NCBI RefSeq assembly: GCF_026914265.1
Contig: NC_069138.1
Location: 29,079,262-29,143,261 of the forward strand
Direction: 5' to 3'
Length of the DNA stretch: 64,000 nt
DNA from: Mya arenaria
Taxonomy: Eukaryota > Mollusca > Bivalvia > Myida > Myidae
The notes beneath the pieces are model-generated. The model was not told the origin of the DNA, did not search any database, and saw only the letters and a program-made list of their open reading frames with translations. Positions 13,284-25,697 of this stretch are shown here, piece by piece. The position numbers were made by a program, and so were the translations under genes. The first letter of the stretch is position 1, and each line of letters starts with the position of its first letter.

Positions 13284-14029
13284 GTCATGTAACCATACAT
13301 TTCTATAGCTAACAAAACGCTTAAAATCAACGTTATTCTTATAGAAAATGATAAAGCTTAGTTGGACTTATTCATTAAATGTACTCTTTCAAATAAATGC
13401 ATTTTACTTATGTATTAGCTCAGAATGCAGTGTTTATAAAAGTGTACATTTAACTTAAAATATGTGAAAAAACAAAAACAATAGAGCGGGCGGAAATACC
13501 CCTCCAACAATGCCAAAGTAAAAATTCTCGACTATGTTATAATAACATATAAAAATATGTTTGACATTCTGTTATCATATGTCATTGGAATTCTAACATT
13601 TAGATTTTTTACACAATAATTCTTCACTCTTCAACATTTGAAGTTTGGCTTTTTCCCATGCGTTTGTTTTTGCAGAGTATGCACAGATGATAACTAATCA
13701 ATGCTAAGTTAATACTGATTTGGTTTTCATTCCCCTTAAGTACATTATTCATCAAGAATGTTTTCTTGTAAAGGAAAAAAAAGTTGTACTTTAAAACATT
13801 TCTTACTAATTTGTATAGATAATTTTACTGGCATACATATACAAAATAAAATATAAACAGTAATATTTCGCCATTTTATTTTAAAAAACAAGCTGATACA
13901 ATTTAGTTTGATAATGTTTATCTAAGCTGTTCTACTGATGAAATTTATCGTTACATCAACTCCATCACCATGATCACCACCACCAACACCCCGACCACCA
14001 CATAAACATGTAGTTGTTGTGCATACGGT

Positions 14030-14140
14030 TGATAAGGAGTCAAGACAGTCTGGTGTTTTGACCGAATTCGCAAGACCTACATCAAGCAAATGAGTTTTGT
14101 TAGTGTCCAAGCATTTGTGGGTTCGAGCCCCTAACTACTC
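14030..14140 (+). repeat. tRNA-like (SINE-type) sequence in right arm
   Basis: Contains GGGTTCGAGCCCC, a perfect pol III B box, preceded by the same text as the left-arm copy (GACAGTCTGGTGTTTTG, AAATGAGTTTTGTTAGTGTC). No convincing cloverleaf, so I do not call a functional tRNA. Confidence 0.5.
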
Positions 14141-15359
14141 ACAGGTTAACTGTGGAAATATGCATTTTGCAAACAAATAACAGATATATACATGTATGAT
14201 GGTATATTAGAGATATGTTGAGTACCAAAACACATAAAATGATAATAAACAGTAATTAAGTTTAACATTTTTCTTAGATAAAATAATCCAGATAAAGTGT
14301 ACTTACTCATACACATAAATTATGTAGATATGTACATGTAAAAATATGTAACATGTACATATGTACATGTAAAAATATGAACATGCTTTTCAAACATTTA
14401 GCTAATAGAAATGATTTAAGACTTACAAAGATGAATTAAAACACATATGTTTTTTTAAATCACGTACAAAACGACCCTAGGTCTACTTAAATTTATAATT
14501 TATTATACCTTTTCTTACGCGTAGATTTCGCTAGTAATCCATTTTACTGTTATAAATCAATTTGTTAGATGTATCGTAATCAATTGTCAGCGTGCCGTTT
14601 TAGTGTTTATTTAATTTTAACGAATATTCGTGAGAGAAAAAACCGAGTTTCCAAATGCTTCGATGTAGAAATGTTTCTAAATGTCGATGTACCTTAACCC
14701 ACACATTATAAATAGAAACGACTGTCTATCGCGTTAACAGGCTAAACAAATTTATAATGTGTTTGGTATTGATTTTAAATAAAAGAGTCACTTTAAGCAA
14801 GTAGAGCAATTACATCATGACTTTACGAGTTATCATCTAGTTTGCCTTTCAGATGAATACATGGCTTCATATCCAGATTAACTCCTATATTTCTGACAGC
14901 CGCCCCCCACCTCCCCTCTCACAACCTTACCTAATAAGTTATTAGGAGTGGCAACGAGTACCTGAGTTCTCAATCGACCGTCCGAGTACTCGAGTATTCA
15001 CTTCTCGAGAGTCGAGTACTCGGAAAATAATGTTTAAAATTCACAAAATACAGACGATGAAACAGTACTGGCAAGAAAACAATGTACGGTTCCTTTAAAC
15101 CCCCTCTATTTACACAATTGACGCTATTTTGATAGTTTTAACGCGATGCTCTCCCCTCGTTAATTTTAGCTCACTTGAAATACATGCTTTGCATACATAT
15201 TTGTGTAAGGAACATTTTTAAGTAAATATGATATCATTTAATGATTATTCATTTACCCTCCAGCAAAGTCTCATTTATTTGATTTTATTTTCAACGGATA
15301 ATGAGTTTCTGCATTAATATCTTCATTCTGCAAAATGCAGAATGTTAGTAAATTTACTA

Positions 15360-15760
15360 ATTGAGTTTGACGTAAACGCCAAAGACACAACACAAAATCA
15401 AAGAATCACAAACAAGAAACATGGAACGACAGTACATAACTCCTCAACAGCACAGTGCATACATACTATATAAAACAAATAGGTATGTTTACCAAGGATT
15501 GTTAGGTACCGCCTTGGAACGGTCAGTAAAATGTAAATTTACTTGGGGTTTAAACCAGTTTGTGTGCACAACCTCACTCTGATCCCAGCAATCCCGAATA
15601 AAGAAAAGAAAAACGTAAATGGTCAATCTTATCAAAGTATGCATGAACTTGAAGAAACATTAACTCCGATTATTGGCACATGGTAAACGCAAAAGGTAAA
15701 GAACACACAAACAAACCAGAAACATGGAACAACAGCACAAAACATCACTACCAACTCTTA
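15360..15760. repeat. Interspersed repeat, ACGGTCAG family, copies 2 and 2'
   Basis: A full copy spans 15360-15600, with the blocks listed for 12350-12610 plus GGGGTTTAAACCAGTTTGTG. It is followed by a second partial copy at about 15670-15755, and the ACCAGAAACATGGAACAACAG block occurs again near 16620. Confidence 0.7.
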
Positions 15761-15889
15761 GAAAATGAGGTCTGCAAGTCAAGGTGCGTACCCCATTGGA
15801 ATGCAAATTGTTTGCTTACATAAACATTTACCGAATTTTAGAAAAGAATTATTAAGTACAAAATTTAAATTTCAATAACATCTGTGCAT

Positions 15890-16500
15890 GTCCAATATAT
15901 ATGTTTATCTGAGAGATCATTGGTAAAAAAGGCTTTTTTATCATTAACCATGCCATATACGTAGTTTTCTCCCTCGCAAAAGTATTTTCGATAAGAGGAG
16001 TTAATTTGTTTGTAACTTAAGATTGTGGAATATATGTATATAGCGTTGAAAAGTCATAAGTATTATGCGCTGAGACCTTATATCGTCTCCTTTCAAAAGC
16101 ATTAACTAAATCTAAAGAATTATTGATAGACCAAAAGAGATTAATTCCAGAATTCTCATTAACTTTGCTTCGGTATTTTTCACATGAAACTAAATAGCAG
16201 TTAAGCAGGATGTTAGTAAAATTGAAATTTGTTAAGTAGAACAAGAAATGGAATTAAAAATAAATCGTGATTTATACGGATTTTTATGTACCCAGTGTAT
16301 TGTAGGAATGTTTTTATTATCATCATTCAACATAACTTGAAATTTAGCATTATAATCAATATGCTTTTTAATAACACTTTCTTCATTGAGTTGGCTAGGA
16401 ATGTAAGTTCAAGAAAATTGTAACTCCTCAATGATAGTATTTACATAATATAAACGTCAAACTATGATTACATCATTAGCTGCTTTGTCAGCTGGTACAA
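15890..16500 (-). mobile_element. Penelope-like element, reverse transcriptase fragment
   Basis: Minus-strand reading gives segments characteristic of Penelope-like retroelements, in order: FVPADKAANDVIIV, then PTIHWVHKNPYKSRFIFNS, then SINNSLDLVNAFERRRYKVS with NTYDFSTLYTYIP, then KLTPLIENTFAREKTTYMA. The FVPADKA, YKARFI and YDFSTLYT signatures are typical of the family's RT core and its N-terminal flank. The copy is partial and inactive, with several breaks. The catalytic second half and a GIY-YIG domain are not seen. Upstream and downstream lie pieces of the ACGGTCAG repeat. Confidence 0.8.
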
Positions 16501-16639
16501 AAAACAGTGTATATTTTATGTAGGGAATTGATATCCATGATCAGCTTCGGAGTTATCGAAATAGACTTTGGGCGGAGGGCCATTGGATTATTGCTGAAAA
16601 ACTGTATTTAACACTCACAAACCAGAAACATGGAACAAC

Positions 16640-18046
16640 AGCACAACTTAAAGGTAACATTATACTGTTTGTGTTTATTATACCAATCTTGGATAACATA
16701 AGACTATGTTTCATTGTGTTTGTATTTATTTACTTTTGACTTGTACATATTATTGCTACATGTTTATTTATGGTAAATTAAATGTTTCAATACAATAAGA
16801 TACATTCAGATTCTGAAAAAAATCTGATTCCTAAAAATTAAATAACAGTTGTTGTGAGAGTATACCGTCGGATTAGGACCCCAATTTGCAATTTGCACTG
16901 ATTTCAATAAGCGAGATTTTGATAGCGGTCTATCTCCTTCACAATTATATTGTTTACCAATTAGGTTTTACCAGACGATGCACGAGCCAATTAGGAGGGA
17001 CATTTACGAGCATTGATTCGTTAATGAGCGTATTTTTGCAAAGATAGTCACAATTGATTGGTGAATATCTTTAATTTTGAATTATGAATATTCATGATGT
17101 TAACAACAATATTAAAATATGAGGAATTAGAAATAATATGTTGTAGAGTAAACAGCTGAACACATATCACAATAGATTGTGTTAGGTATGCACCTCGCAA
17201 AGTCCACGGCGAGAATTATAAGCAGCCGACAGAAAATCGGATAAATATACGCGGTTGGTGTCGAGAGAGCATTACGTAGTGCTAGCTTTTCGTATGTGCT
17301 GTTTTATTATTATTTGGTTACGTGCTCTTTGTATTTTGAAAAAAAACTATTTCAACAGTCTACGGGTTCTACAGAATATCATTCCTCACTGTAGCTTTTG
17401 TTGTACAAGTTTCGTTTTAAAATTCATTTTGCATAGTGCACAAATAAAAATTCCACATATCTTTTTGTCACAAGACTTCCTCTAACATTCCCAATTCATT
17501 GACTTTACAAGACAAAACTATTGAATATTTCAATGTTTAATAGTAATTTGTAAGATAGCGCTTGGACAATGATGTTACAAACACATACAAACACATGCAA
17601 TACAAGCATTTAACAATACATTCTCGTCCAAAGTCAATATACTCAATAATGCTCAATGTATTTGCATTATAAACCATTTCAACATCAATGCATCTGATTG
17701 TGTCTGTTAAAAAGTTATATTCATAGTGTTCATAACTAGAGTCCAACGCTTAATGACCGATATACACCAATATCGATGGACTGACCACTTTTCCTATCAT
17801 AACAAGTTTGTAAATACCAATGAAATTATCATACAGAGGAATTTCCCGCCTGATTCATTACATTCAAACGTCGAAAATACAATTCCTAAAGCTTTTAACA
17901 AACTTTTATTACTTGTACCAACACATATTTGCCAAGGTTTCTCTCCAGTGTATATATATTTGACCACCGAACATTCGATTTCCCTTTCCAACATGCTTTG
18001 CCTGGTCAACGACTGTTATTTCATCTGCTAGTAAAATAACTAACCT
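16640..18046. other. No gene seen
   Basis: AT-rich. Small open frames on both strands at 17255-18031 overlap each other and show no domain; a TGEKP string on the minus strand near 17940 lacks zinc-finger C2H2 residues around it. Confidence 0.4.
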
Positions 18047-18491
18047 AAAGGGAATAGACACTATGCAGATGGTTTCAACATCGGCAAATACAGTATTTCC
18101 TCAAAACAAGCCTATGCATACCAATACGAGCTAGCATGAGGCATATTATACACCATTTTACATGATTAAAAGTATATCTTTGCGCTATCTCTGCTGAGTT
18201 TACCCGTTTACAATAGCGCATAGAGATTTCCCAGTTAATAGTATATACATTTAGCATGTGAAACTCATGTGATTAGTACAGATACATAAACCGACGCTAT
18301 TTTTAAATTTAGCGGGTTTGTTGTGGAATATAAAACCAGTAAATTTCGAATTGGAAATACGCAAAAATTGCGAAAAATACATGTGTTGTAAGCGATCTGA
18401 TCAGGAAGTATTAGATTTCGTGCGTTCTACACAACTATCTGAAATTAATGTAAGTGTTTATCAATTTTCATCTCTTGTCTAGTCCCTTTAA
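18047..18491. mobile_element. Possible MITE with AAAGGGACTAGACA ends
   Basis: The left end reads AAAGGGAATAGACAC and the right end, reverse complemented, reads TTAAAGGGACTAGACAAG. The span is about 445 bp. Similar end motifs occur singly at about 2820 and about 48777. No clear target duplication was found, so this is tentative. Confidence 0.45.
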
Positions 18492-19714
18492 CAAAATTAA
18501 TAGAGTCCTTATTACATCACAACACAAACGAAATAAAGCATGAACATCACATTTCACACGTTCACACGCAATGCATTTGACTCAAACAGAGTACCATGCT
18601 CGTTCAATTACGCGGAACGTTATTAAAATAAAATTAACAAACGTATTTGACACTGTCTTGAAAGGCATTGTAGAAATACTCTGATATAGATTATAACAAA
18701 TCATATTCGGTCTCAATAAGAAAATGAGCCGTTATCCAGAATTGTAAACAGAGTTCAATGTTGGTATATTTAACATGAATTACAGGAAACTTTTCAAAGT
18801 AATCAAGGCCTTCGAGTTGGACAATACAAAAGTCTACATCTGTACTACCCTTTACGGAAACAGAAATAATGGAATTCAATGTGCAACTGTTAAATCAACA
18901 ACTTTGCGTTCTTTTGAAACATGTATCCCTGTAATTTAATATCCAAGATAACCACATCAACACATCTCGACAAATAAATATAACACCGCCATTTTGAATC
19001 GGATAGAAATTGGTTATCAAATGATCAAAGAAGAAATAGACTTCATAATATATAGACGATTTTTTCAGGAGGTAAAATAACAGACACATATAAGCACTAC
19101 TTTCAAACGTAAAATACCTCCCCGATTTGCCTACAACTAATATTGAAATATTCATTTGACAAAATTTGGCTACCTAAAATAAGTGACTAAGCTTTAACTG
19201 AAACATGTAGATTATTAGCCAAAGCACAAGCCGCTCTAAATATATAAATAATATTTACATACAAGATATATAATTTATGTTCCATCCATTATTATTCCAT
19301 AATCCATATGACCAGTTACTAATTCGTTTTAATCAAATATATTTAGAATGCATTTTTACCTTAAACTAGTACAAATATAGACGTAGCCTACCCTTAACGA
19401 ACAGTGCGTAACTCGATCGATACGGCAAACAAACCCATGAAAGCACTATCGCAGTCAATAATAAACGTGTCTGCTTAACATGCTCACGTTTACAGGCTTT
19501 GTACACATATTAAACAGGGTTTATCTGCAATGAGTTAAACAATACTTGCTTGAACTGATCTAACAGCCTTTGTTTGAAGGTTACCTGAAAATATTTCAAT
19601 TTTATGTAAATTGGGTTATTCAAGATATCTGAGAAATCTACATTGCCTATAATTTCTTAGCTTTAGATGCCCAGTTACCTTAACCTTGAGCAATACCATC
19701 CCATCCTACGATAC
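18492..19714. other. No gene seen
   Basis: AT-rich sequence left of the Harbinger insertion. Minus-strand frames at 18691-19155 have no recognisable motif. Confidence 0.4.
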
Positions 19715-19892
19715 CTGGGCCCGTATTCACGTACGTGTCTTAGCCTCAAATGTAGACTTAGGACTCAAGACTCAGACTTTGGGCTGTAAAACGGTATTCA
19801 CTAATGTTTCTGAGATCAAAGTTTGAGTTCAAAGTCTGAGCCTGAGTCTCAAATGTTGAGTCTATAATTTAGAAGCTTTGCAACCTTCAAAG

Positions 19893-21380
19893 ATGGCGGC
19901 TGGACATAGAGCTATCGTTAGAGATCGTATGTTTCTGAGGCAAGTGCCACGTCCTCGTGTTTTTCGCGATAGGAGTAACCCTCTGGAGGACCTAAGGGAA
20001 GAGGAGATATTTGCTCGTTATCGTTTCCGGCCGGATACGATCTACTTCATTGTTGATTTATGCCAGGCAGCTGCCCGGGACACAGGCAGATGTTTCGCCA
20101 TACCTTTGGTGTTGTGCGTTTTAAGCTATCTGCGATTTTTGGCCACAGGAGCTTTCCAGTTGACTGTCGGTGACACTGTCAACCTGAGCCAGCCCACAGT
20201 TAGCAGAGTTTGCCGCCAGGTTGGACAGGTGCTTTCTGCTCTTGCAGACCAGTATATCAGCTTCCCCTCCGGTGATCGTGTCCGTCAAGTGAAGCAGCAG
20301 TTCGGTGCCATGGCTGGTATGTAATATCCACTAAATATTCACTTCTTAAGCTTAAACTTTAAAGGAATTACTCAGCTAAAAAATGTTGTTTACGTCACCT
20401 CCATGAAGGAGAGTATTCCTAGTGGGACGTAAACCTTGTACCCTGTTATGTAGGTTAACCTAAAAATAGCTCACCTATAGTCTTTTTCACTCTTTCTGTC
20501 ATGAATACATGTATGTTTATGTTTACCTGGTTTTATGTATACATGTATGAAGTAAGCAATGATAAAAAAGTCTTGACAAGTGATTTTTAAGCATGACAAT
20601 AACTGATATAAATGAAATTGTGTCTGTTTGACATATTCCTTCATTTCAATGCAAATGTTACTGTTGATATACTGTAAATATTTTAGTAAAATAAGTTATA
20701 ATGACATGTACAAGGAGTTCTACATGTATTTCATCAGTATTGAAAGAATTAACTAATATATAAAATATTGATAAATGATCCAATTCCTCATTTGATGTAA
20801 AAGTCTGAGTGTGAATTTCAATACATTACAGTTTTACTATGTTTTTTCAGGAGCCATTGATAGTAACAGATGGTATACAGTTCCTCTTTTCTGAACACCT
20901 AAGACTGGGGCCAATAACAAAAAAATCTTACTTAGTCTAAAGTTATACATGATCATGTTTCAGGCTTTCCCAACGTTGTCGGGGTAATTGATTGCACCCA
21001 TGTTTCGATAAAGAAGCCATCGGCCAATCCAGAGGATTACATTGGGAGGAAAGGAATTCCTACAATAAATGTGCAGGTAAAATGAATTTAATTGAATTGA
21101 ATGTTATCCATTTTCCAAGATGTTGAAGTCATTTACCATAACCATCTTAATCCTTGAGTTTGTACTCAATTATAAAGGTATATTTAACATAACATTTATT
21201 GAACTGATTTGAATTATATGTAATTTAGCATTTTTGAAATCACAAATATCAAACTGTGTATATTTCAGGCTGTATGTGATGCCTCATATAGGATTACATC
21301 AGCAGTAGTGATGTGGCCAGGGAGGACACACGATGCACGAATCTGGCGCCAATGTGCACTCCGAAGGAGGTTTGAAGACG
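19893..21380 (+). CDS. HARBI1-like Harbinger transposase, exons 1-3 (C-terminus missing)
   Basis: Exons are 19893-20316, 20964-21076 and 21269-21380, all with GT-AG borders and compatible phases. Start is the ATG in AAGATGGCGGC; upstream only a TTG extends the frame. Exon 1 has the N-terminal region (VFRDRSNPLEDLREEEIFARYRF begins at about residue 22) and a helix-turn-helix with NLSQPTVSRVCRQV typical of HARBI1. Exon 2 gives GVIDCTHVSIKKP with the first catalytic Asp, then EDYIGRKGIPTINVQ. Exon 3 gives AVCDASYRITSAVVMWPGRTHDARIW with the second catalytic Asp. A further exon carrying the third acidic residue and the VER..G.LK.RF-type tail is expected, but none is recognisable before the Myb-like gene begins. 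The protein as seen (about 216 residues) should not be catalytically complete. Confidence 0.85.
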
Positions 21381-22376
21381 GTATGACCATGTTGTATATG
21401 CCTTAATCAATGGATACATTGGTACTGTTAAATGAAACCATATGCCTCCTGTCTAGTTATAGCATGCATTCATTAACATTTCAGACTTTGCATAAAATGA
21501 CAAACTATCAAAATCAGTTCCAATTAAACAGAGACATCTGTTTTTTTTTCATATAACTGATATGTAATGTTCATAACATATGAATAATATGAGTTGAATT
21601 TGATATATATCAACTAAAAAAAATACATAGAGTCATTGTTGTATATATGTATATGAAGTCATGCAGTCAAAACACAGGGAAAGCTATCAATAAGAAGTAT
21701 ATACATTTGCCTCTATAAAATGATCATTATGAAAATAATCATTAATATAAATTAACAGTGTCAATCATAAAGAGGATACTTTCTCAAACTCCAGATGAAC
21801 ATTGTGAATTATAAATGAATGAGAACTGTGTAGCAATTGGATATTTGAAAAGTAACAAGCAATACCCTTAACTTAATTGTCTGATGACTTTATGGAACCA
21901 TACATTTTATAAATTTGATATGTATAAACTATATAGCAAACTACAAACCTTATGTCCTTAATAAATAATTACTTCAGCAAACTTTACAAAGAATATTTCA
22001 TTGGACATGGATGAACAATGATGTGTAACATATATATGAAATGTCATCATCAAACTTAGTGGCATAACATATATGGTTTAAAAACTTTAATAGCACATGA
22101 ATTTCAGGGCATTACTTAATACAACAAGTACATTTTGACTTGATCAAAAATAAAGTCACCTAAGCCAATCATACATGCAATTCAAGAATGTACAAAGCTT
22201 TAAATATTTGAAGATTGATGTAGGATCTCAAAAGTAAGTTTGAAGAAGTTAGCTTAAACAAGTACATCACCTTCAAATATACAATGAAAAATACAGGGAC
22301 AAGCCTAAAATGTTTCAAAGACAATCTAACAGTGTGCTTGTTACTTTCAAATATCCAATGAATTGGTTGAGCAGAA
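21381..22376. other. Region where the last transposase exon is expected
   Basis: No plus-strand open stretch resembling the HARBI1 C-terminus is visible. The stretch is AT-rich and contains an inverted-repeat segment (21836-22362), so the exon may have been lost or displaced by insertion. Confidence 0.5.
21836..22362. mobile_element. Inverted-repeat-bounded insert nested in the Harbinger
   Basis: ATTGGATATTTGAAAAGTAA at about 21836, running on into CAAGCA, is mirrored by TGCTTGTTACTTTCAAATAT at about 22337, running on into CCAAT. This gives imperfect terminal repeats of about 25 bp enclosing roughly 525 bp without coding capacity. No target duplication is clear. It looks like a MITE inserted where the transposase 3' exon would lie. 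Confidence 0.5.
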
Positions 22377-25300
22377 TTATTTATTAAAAGTAAAGGAATC
22401 TACAAAAGGATTTCCTGAATGAAACTCAATGGAAGACCTTTGTAAATAATAACTTTTGGCAGCATCAGCCATTTCCTTCAATGAAATAAGTGCATTTTTT
22501 TGTTCTAATAATAGGTCCATCTGGAGCTTGATTTTTTTGGTCTCCTCCCTAATTCTGACATTGTCAAGCGATAGGTTTTCTGCAGTTAATTCATTTATTG
22601 TGGACTGCTCCGTGGTGACAATTTTTCTTTTTGCTGAAAAACAACAAAAAACATATTTTTATTTTATACTCGACTAAATACATATAATGTTAGTATAGCT
22701 ATCACATTTATCATTTACTTCAATCATACATTATTCTAAAACAAAATCACTATATGCTGCTTGATAAATTATAGAAAAGATGTTATATCCGCTTTTCTTA
22801 CAATTATGATATCAAAGCGTAACACTTTCTATTAAACAATTTTCAATAGGTTCTTTACATGAAAATACTTCATTTGGTGCCAATTTGGTGTACAATCCCT
22901 TGAAAGCAATCAACACGTACAGGAGTGTTAAGCATTTCCTAATAGTTCAAGAAGTTGAACTTAACAGTATTCATGAACACTAGATTCTTCACAAGGAAAT
23001 ATATTGGCAAAATAAGAACACTGGCATATCAATACAGTCTATGCATGAAACACCTTATATGTTATTGCTAAAAATAATATCAGATAAGACCTTTTCGAAT
23101 TTGAGTTAATTTTAGATCTACCACAGCAGATGGTACAAGCACAGGAAGCGTTTGCATAAAAAGATCTGTCATAAACTATGACACAAAAAAAGTCTCATTT
23201 AATCTTTACTTAAATGAAATTACCTTTCCCGGTCTTTTGTCTGCACGACTTCAATGGACCTGAAAGATATGAAAAAGTTAATTTGTTATGTCGACTATAT
23301 TTAAGCTGTACTCTCACTCATATACTGACTGTTTTAAAAACTTTTTTATTTCTTGTCTCAGAAAGATAAAAATTTGACGTGAAATATCTGCAAACAAGTA
23401 AAAAAATATTGCTGACAAAACATCAACTTGCAAGAAAAGTCTGGCAATTTGAGCGCATAAAAATAGACCGAAGTAAAACCATGTCAAAGCAAGGTGAACT
23501 TAAATCATTGTGGAAACCAAAAATTGAGAATTTTATTGAATTTAATTCTTGAATAATGCCTAATAAAACAGATATTATTATATTGAGTAGGATGCCAAAG
23601 AAATTGCTGGGAAATTAAACAAGGTGTGTTGGAAAACCGGCGCTTGGGTGAGTAGTATAGCTCTCCATATTCTTCACATAGCCGAGCTAAAACTGAATGC
23701 CATCAGACAAAATTGTGTGATTCTATCAACGTAGCTCATATGATAATGTATGACAACATTTTTTTTATGTACCAGACAACATTGCACGCATACATTCAGC
23801 CTTCCTGCAATACATAACACATTAATGAAAGTGAAAGGGTTTACGGAATTGAATTGCTTCTATTGATTTAATGTTGGAATAAGGAAAAGAATGAAATATT
23901 TTACCTCCTGATGTTTCTGGGATAGTGGCCTCAGACGTTGGCTCATCTGCCAAGATCATTGAGGCCGGTTTCGAGGCCCGAAAAATTTGTTCAAGGTCTG
24001 CAATAATAAAAATCATCTCGAAAGTTTGGCATGGCACGCTGGATTGTTATTTCAACAATGGAAAACTCGTACAACTTCTACCAGTATACATAATGTGATT
24101 TGATTTTGTATTTATTATTCAAAGTCATAACAATTTCAACCAAAATATGAACACCTTTAAAATTAAAAACTTGTTTCAGTCATCAAAATTAGACTTTTGG
24201 ATGAACAAGCCCGAACTATTGTTTTATTGCATGATAAATAAAATTCAGAATTTGAGCAAGCCCGGAAGACATTTTACCAGAGATGAGGGCTTGCTGTTTA
24301 CTGTCGATCAATTTGACATGAATATACAGTGCATATCAAACATTAGACTGATAAAGCTTTTACAAAACATATGTGAATGAAGGATAAAACATATGTGAAT
24401 GAAGGATAAATACCATCTGAATCAAATCCTCCGCCAATGCCCGTGACAACTTCGTGTGTGGCAAGATGGTCTGCCACACACGACTCTGCCACGGACAATA
24501 CAGCTGATGGGCCCCCTCCTGTTGGTGGATGCCGCAGCCCACTGACTTTGTTGATGGCTAAACGAAACAAAGATAATATGCAAGAAAATGTACTTTTCTG
24601 TCATCTTTTCACACCTGACTGAATCAACAATTAAAGCAACCAAACATCTAGAAATATTTTGTTTTAGTTAATGACGTTAGTGACTGACACAGTGAGACTT
24701 GACACAATGAGATGCATATAATCATATACATGTATACTTTCAGTAACTTCTGCAATTTTTCGTTGCAAATCTTTTAGATTGTTTCTGCCTCTATGAACTA
24801 GTAGCATGGTAAACATATTTTACTTACAACGTCCTTTTACATTTTGAAATTTCTTCCGGCATTGTTCCGAAGAACGTGGAGCTGTAAATTCACTGAAATA
24901 TAACAACATGAGGTGTTTTACTTTTAATTATTTTAACTTCAGTAATTCTTACAAAGTTGAATGTCCACTGGTAATTGTTTCAATGTATATTGCATTCTTA
25001 TAAAAGTTTAAATATTTTTTTTATGGATGATTTTCATTCAATTGCCAAATCAATAACAAGTTTATACCATTATTACAATGTTGATAAATGTATATTATAA
25101 ATTAGTACAGTATGTTTCAGTGGAACAATAATGTGGCAGTAATACAGCTATGCATGGCCATGTTACGTAACTGTTATTTATAATAAAATTGTTGAAAACT
25201 GTGTTTAATACCGCATGCAAAATATTATCCTTATGAACAATTATCCTTCATGCCATGCTGTATCAAAAAGAAATAACAACAAAAACACATGTACAAATAA

Positions 25301-25697
25301 GGCATAAAGTCTGTTTCAACTATCAAACGTACTGGCTTACAACAGTGGCAATCTCTTGCCACTTTGCCCGGCGTTTAGTTGAAATTTTTTCAACCCCACA
25401 CCCTCTCATCTCTCCGAAGAGAAGATCCCAATTTTCACGTACGAGGCAGCAGAGTCTTACCTCTGCTGCCTCTGTCCATGGGGGACTTTTTTTGTTAAGA
25501 AACCCTAAAAGAATAACAACGTTATAATATCTAAACTTTCTAGTCCATTGCTAAGGTATCTACGTAAAAAAGAGTTCTCAATGAGAAATTATTCAGTATA
25601 TGATCAGCATGTAAATTACTTTTTTAACGAAATGCATGATATCAGTATCAATAATTTATAATAAAAAACATGTAAACAATATACCTGTCGAGTCCAT
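22377..25697 (-). CDS. Harbinger Myb/SANT-like DNA-binding protein
   Basis: Minus-strand exons: 25697-25685 (MDST plus one base), 25504-25341, 24892-24828, 24557-24414, 23997-23905, 23259-23224, 22633-22377. Exon 2 encodes the Myb/SANT-like helices (PPWTEAAEVRLCCLV, NWDLLFGEM, KRRAKWQEIATVV). Exon 3 gives SSEQCRKKFQNVKGR, the third helix of such domains. Later exons are low-complexity Ser/Pro/Glu-rich linkers. The last exon is a Leu/Lys/Glu-rich predicted coiled coil (TINELTAENLSLDNVRIREE and onward) ending in TFNK. Exons 3 to 7 join cleanly in phase 1. The exon 2-exon 3 junction does not close in frame with the donors visible near 25341, so either a donor is non-canonical or this copy has a one- or two-base change. 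In known Harbingers this second protein carries the transposase to the nucleus and to the transposon ends. Confidence 0.8.
23303..23480. repeat. Degraded fold-back element fragment
   Basis: TTAAGCTGTACTCTCACTCA with TTCTTGTCTCAGAAAG downstream resembles the left end of the fold-back family at 26231, 53022 and 63558. The right half is not recognisable. Confidence 0.4.

Larger units (their letters stand above)
12730..14690. repeat. Right arm of a large inverted repeat
   Basis: Reverse-complement partner of 5510-7800. The inner edge is near TTTTAAGGTATTAGCCACGTAA and the outer edge near the GATGTAGAAATGTTTC segment at about 14663. The arms are separated by about 4.9 kb that contains exon 1 of fucosyltransferase copy 1. 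Confidence 0.85.

Noticed and set aside
13109-13330. Polypeptide of Tyr-Ile repeats
   Set aside because: Translation of an (AT)n microsatellite. The same applies at 57810-57866.
17797-18009. TGEKP zinc-finger linker on the minus strand
   Set aside because: No Cys2-His2 spacing on either side; a chance match.
24343-24643. Several overlapping frames at the Harbinger Myb-like exon
   Set aside because: Only the frame joining exons 3 to 5 in phase is coherent; the others are shadows.
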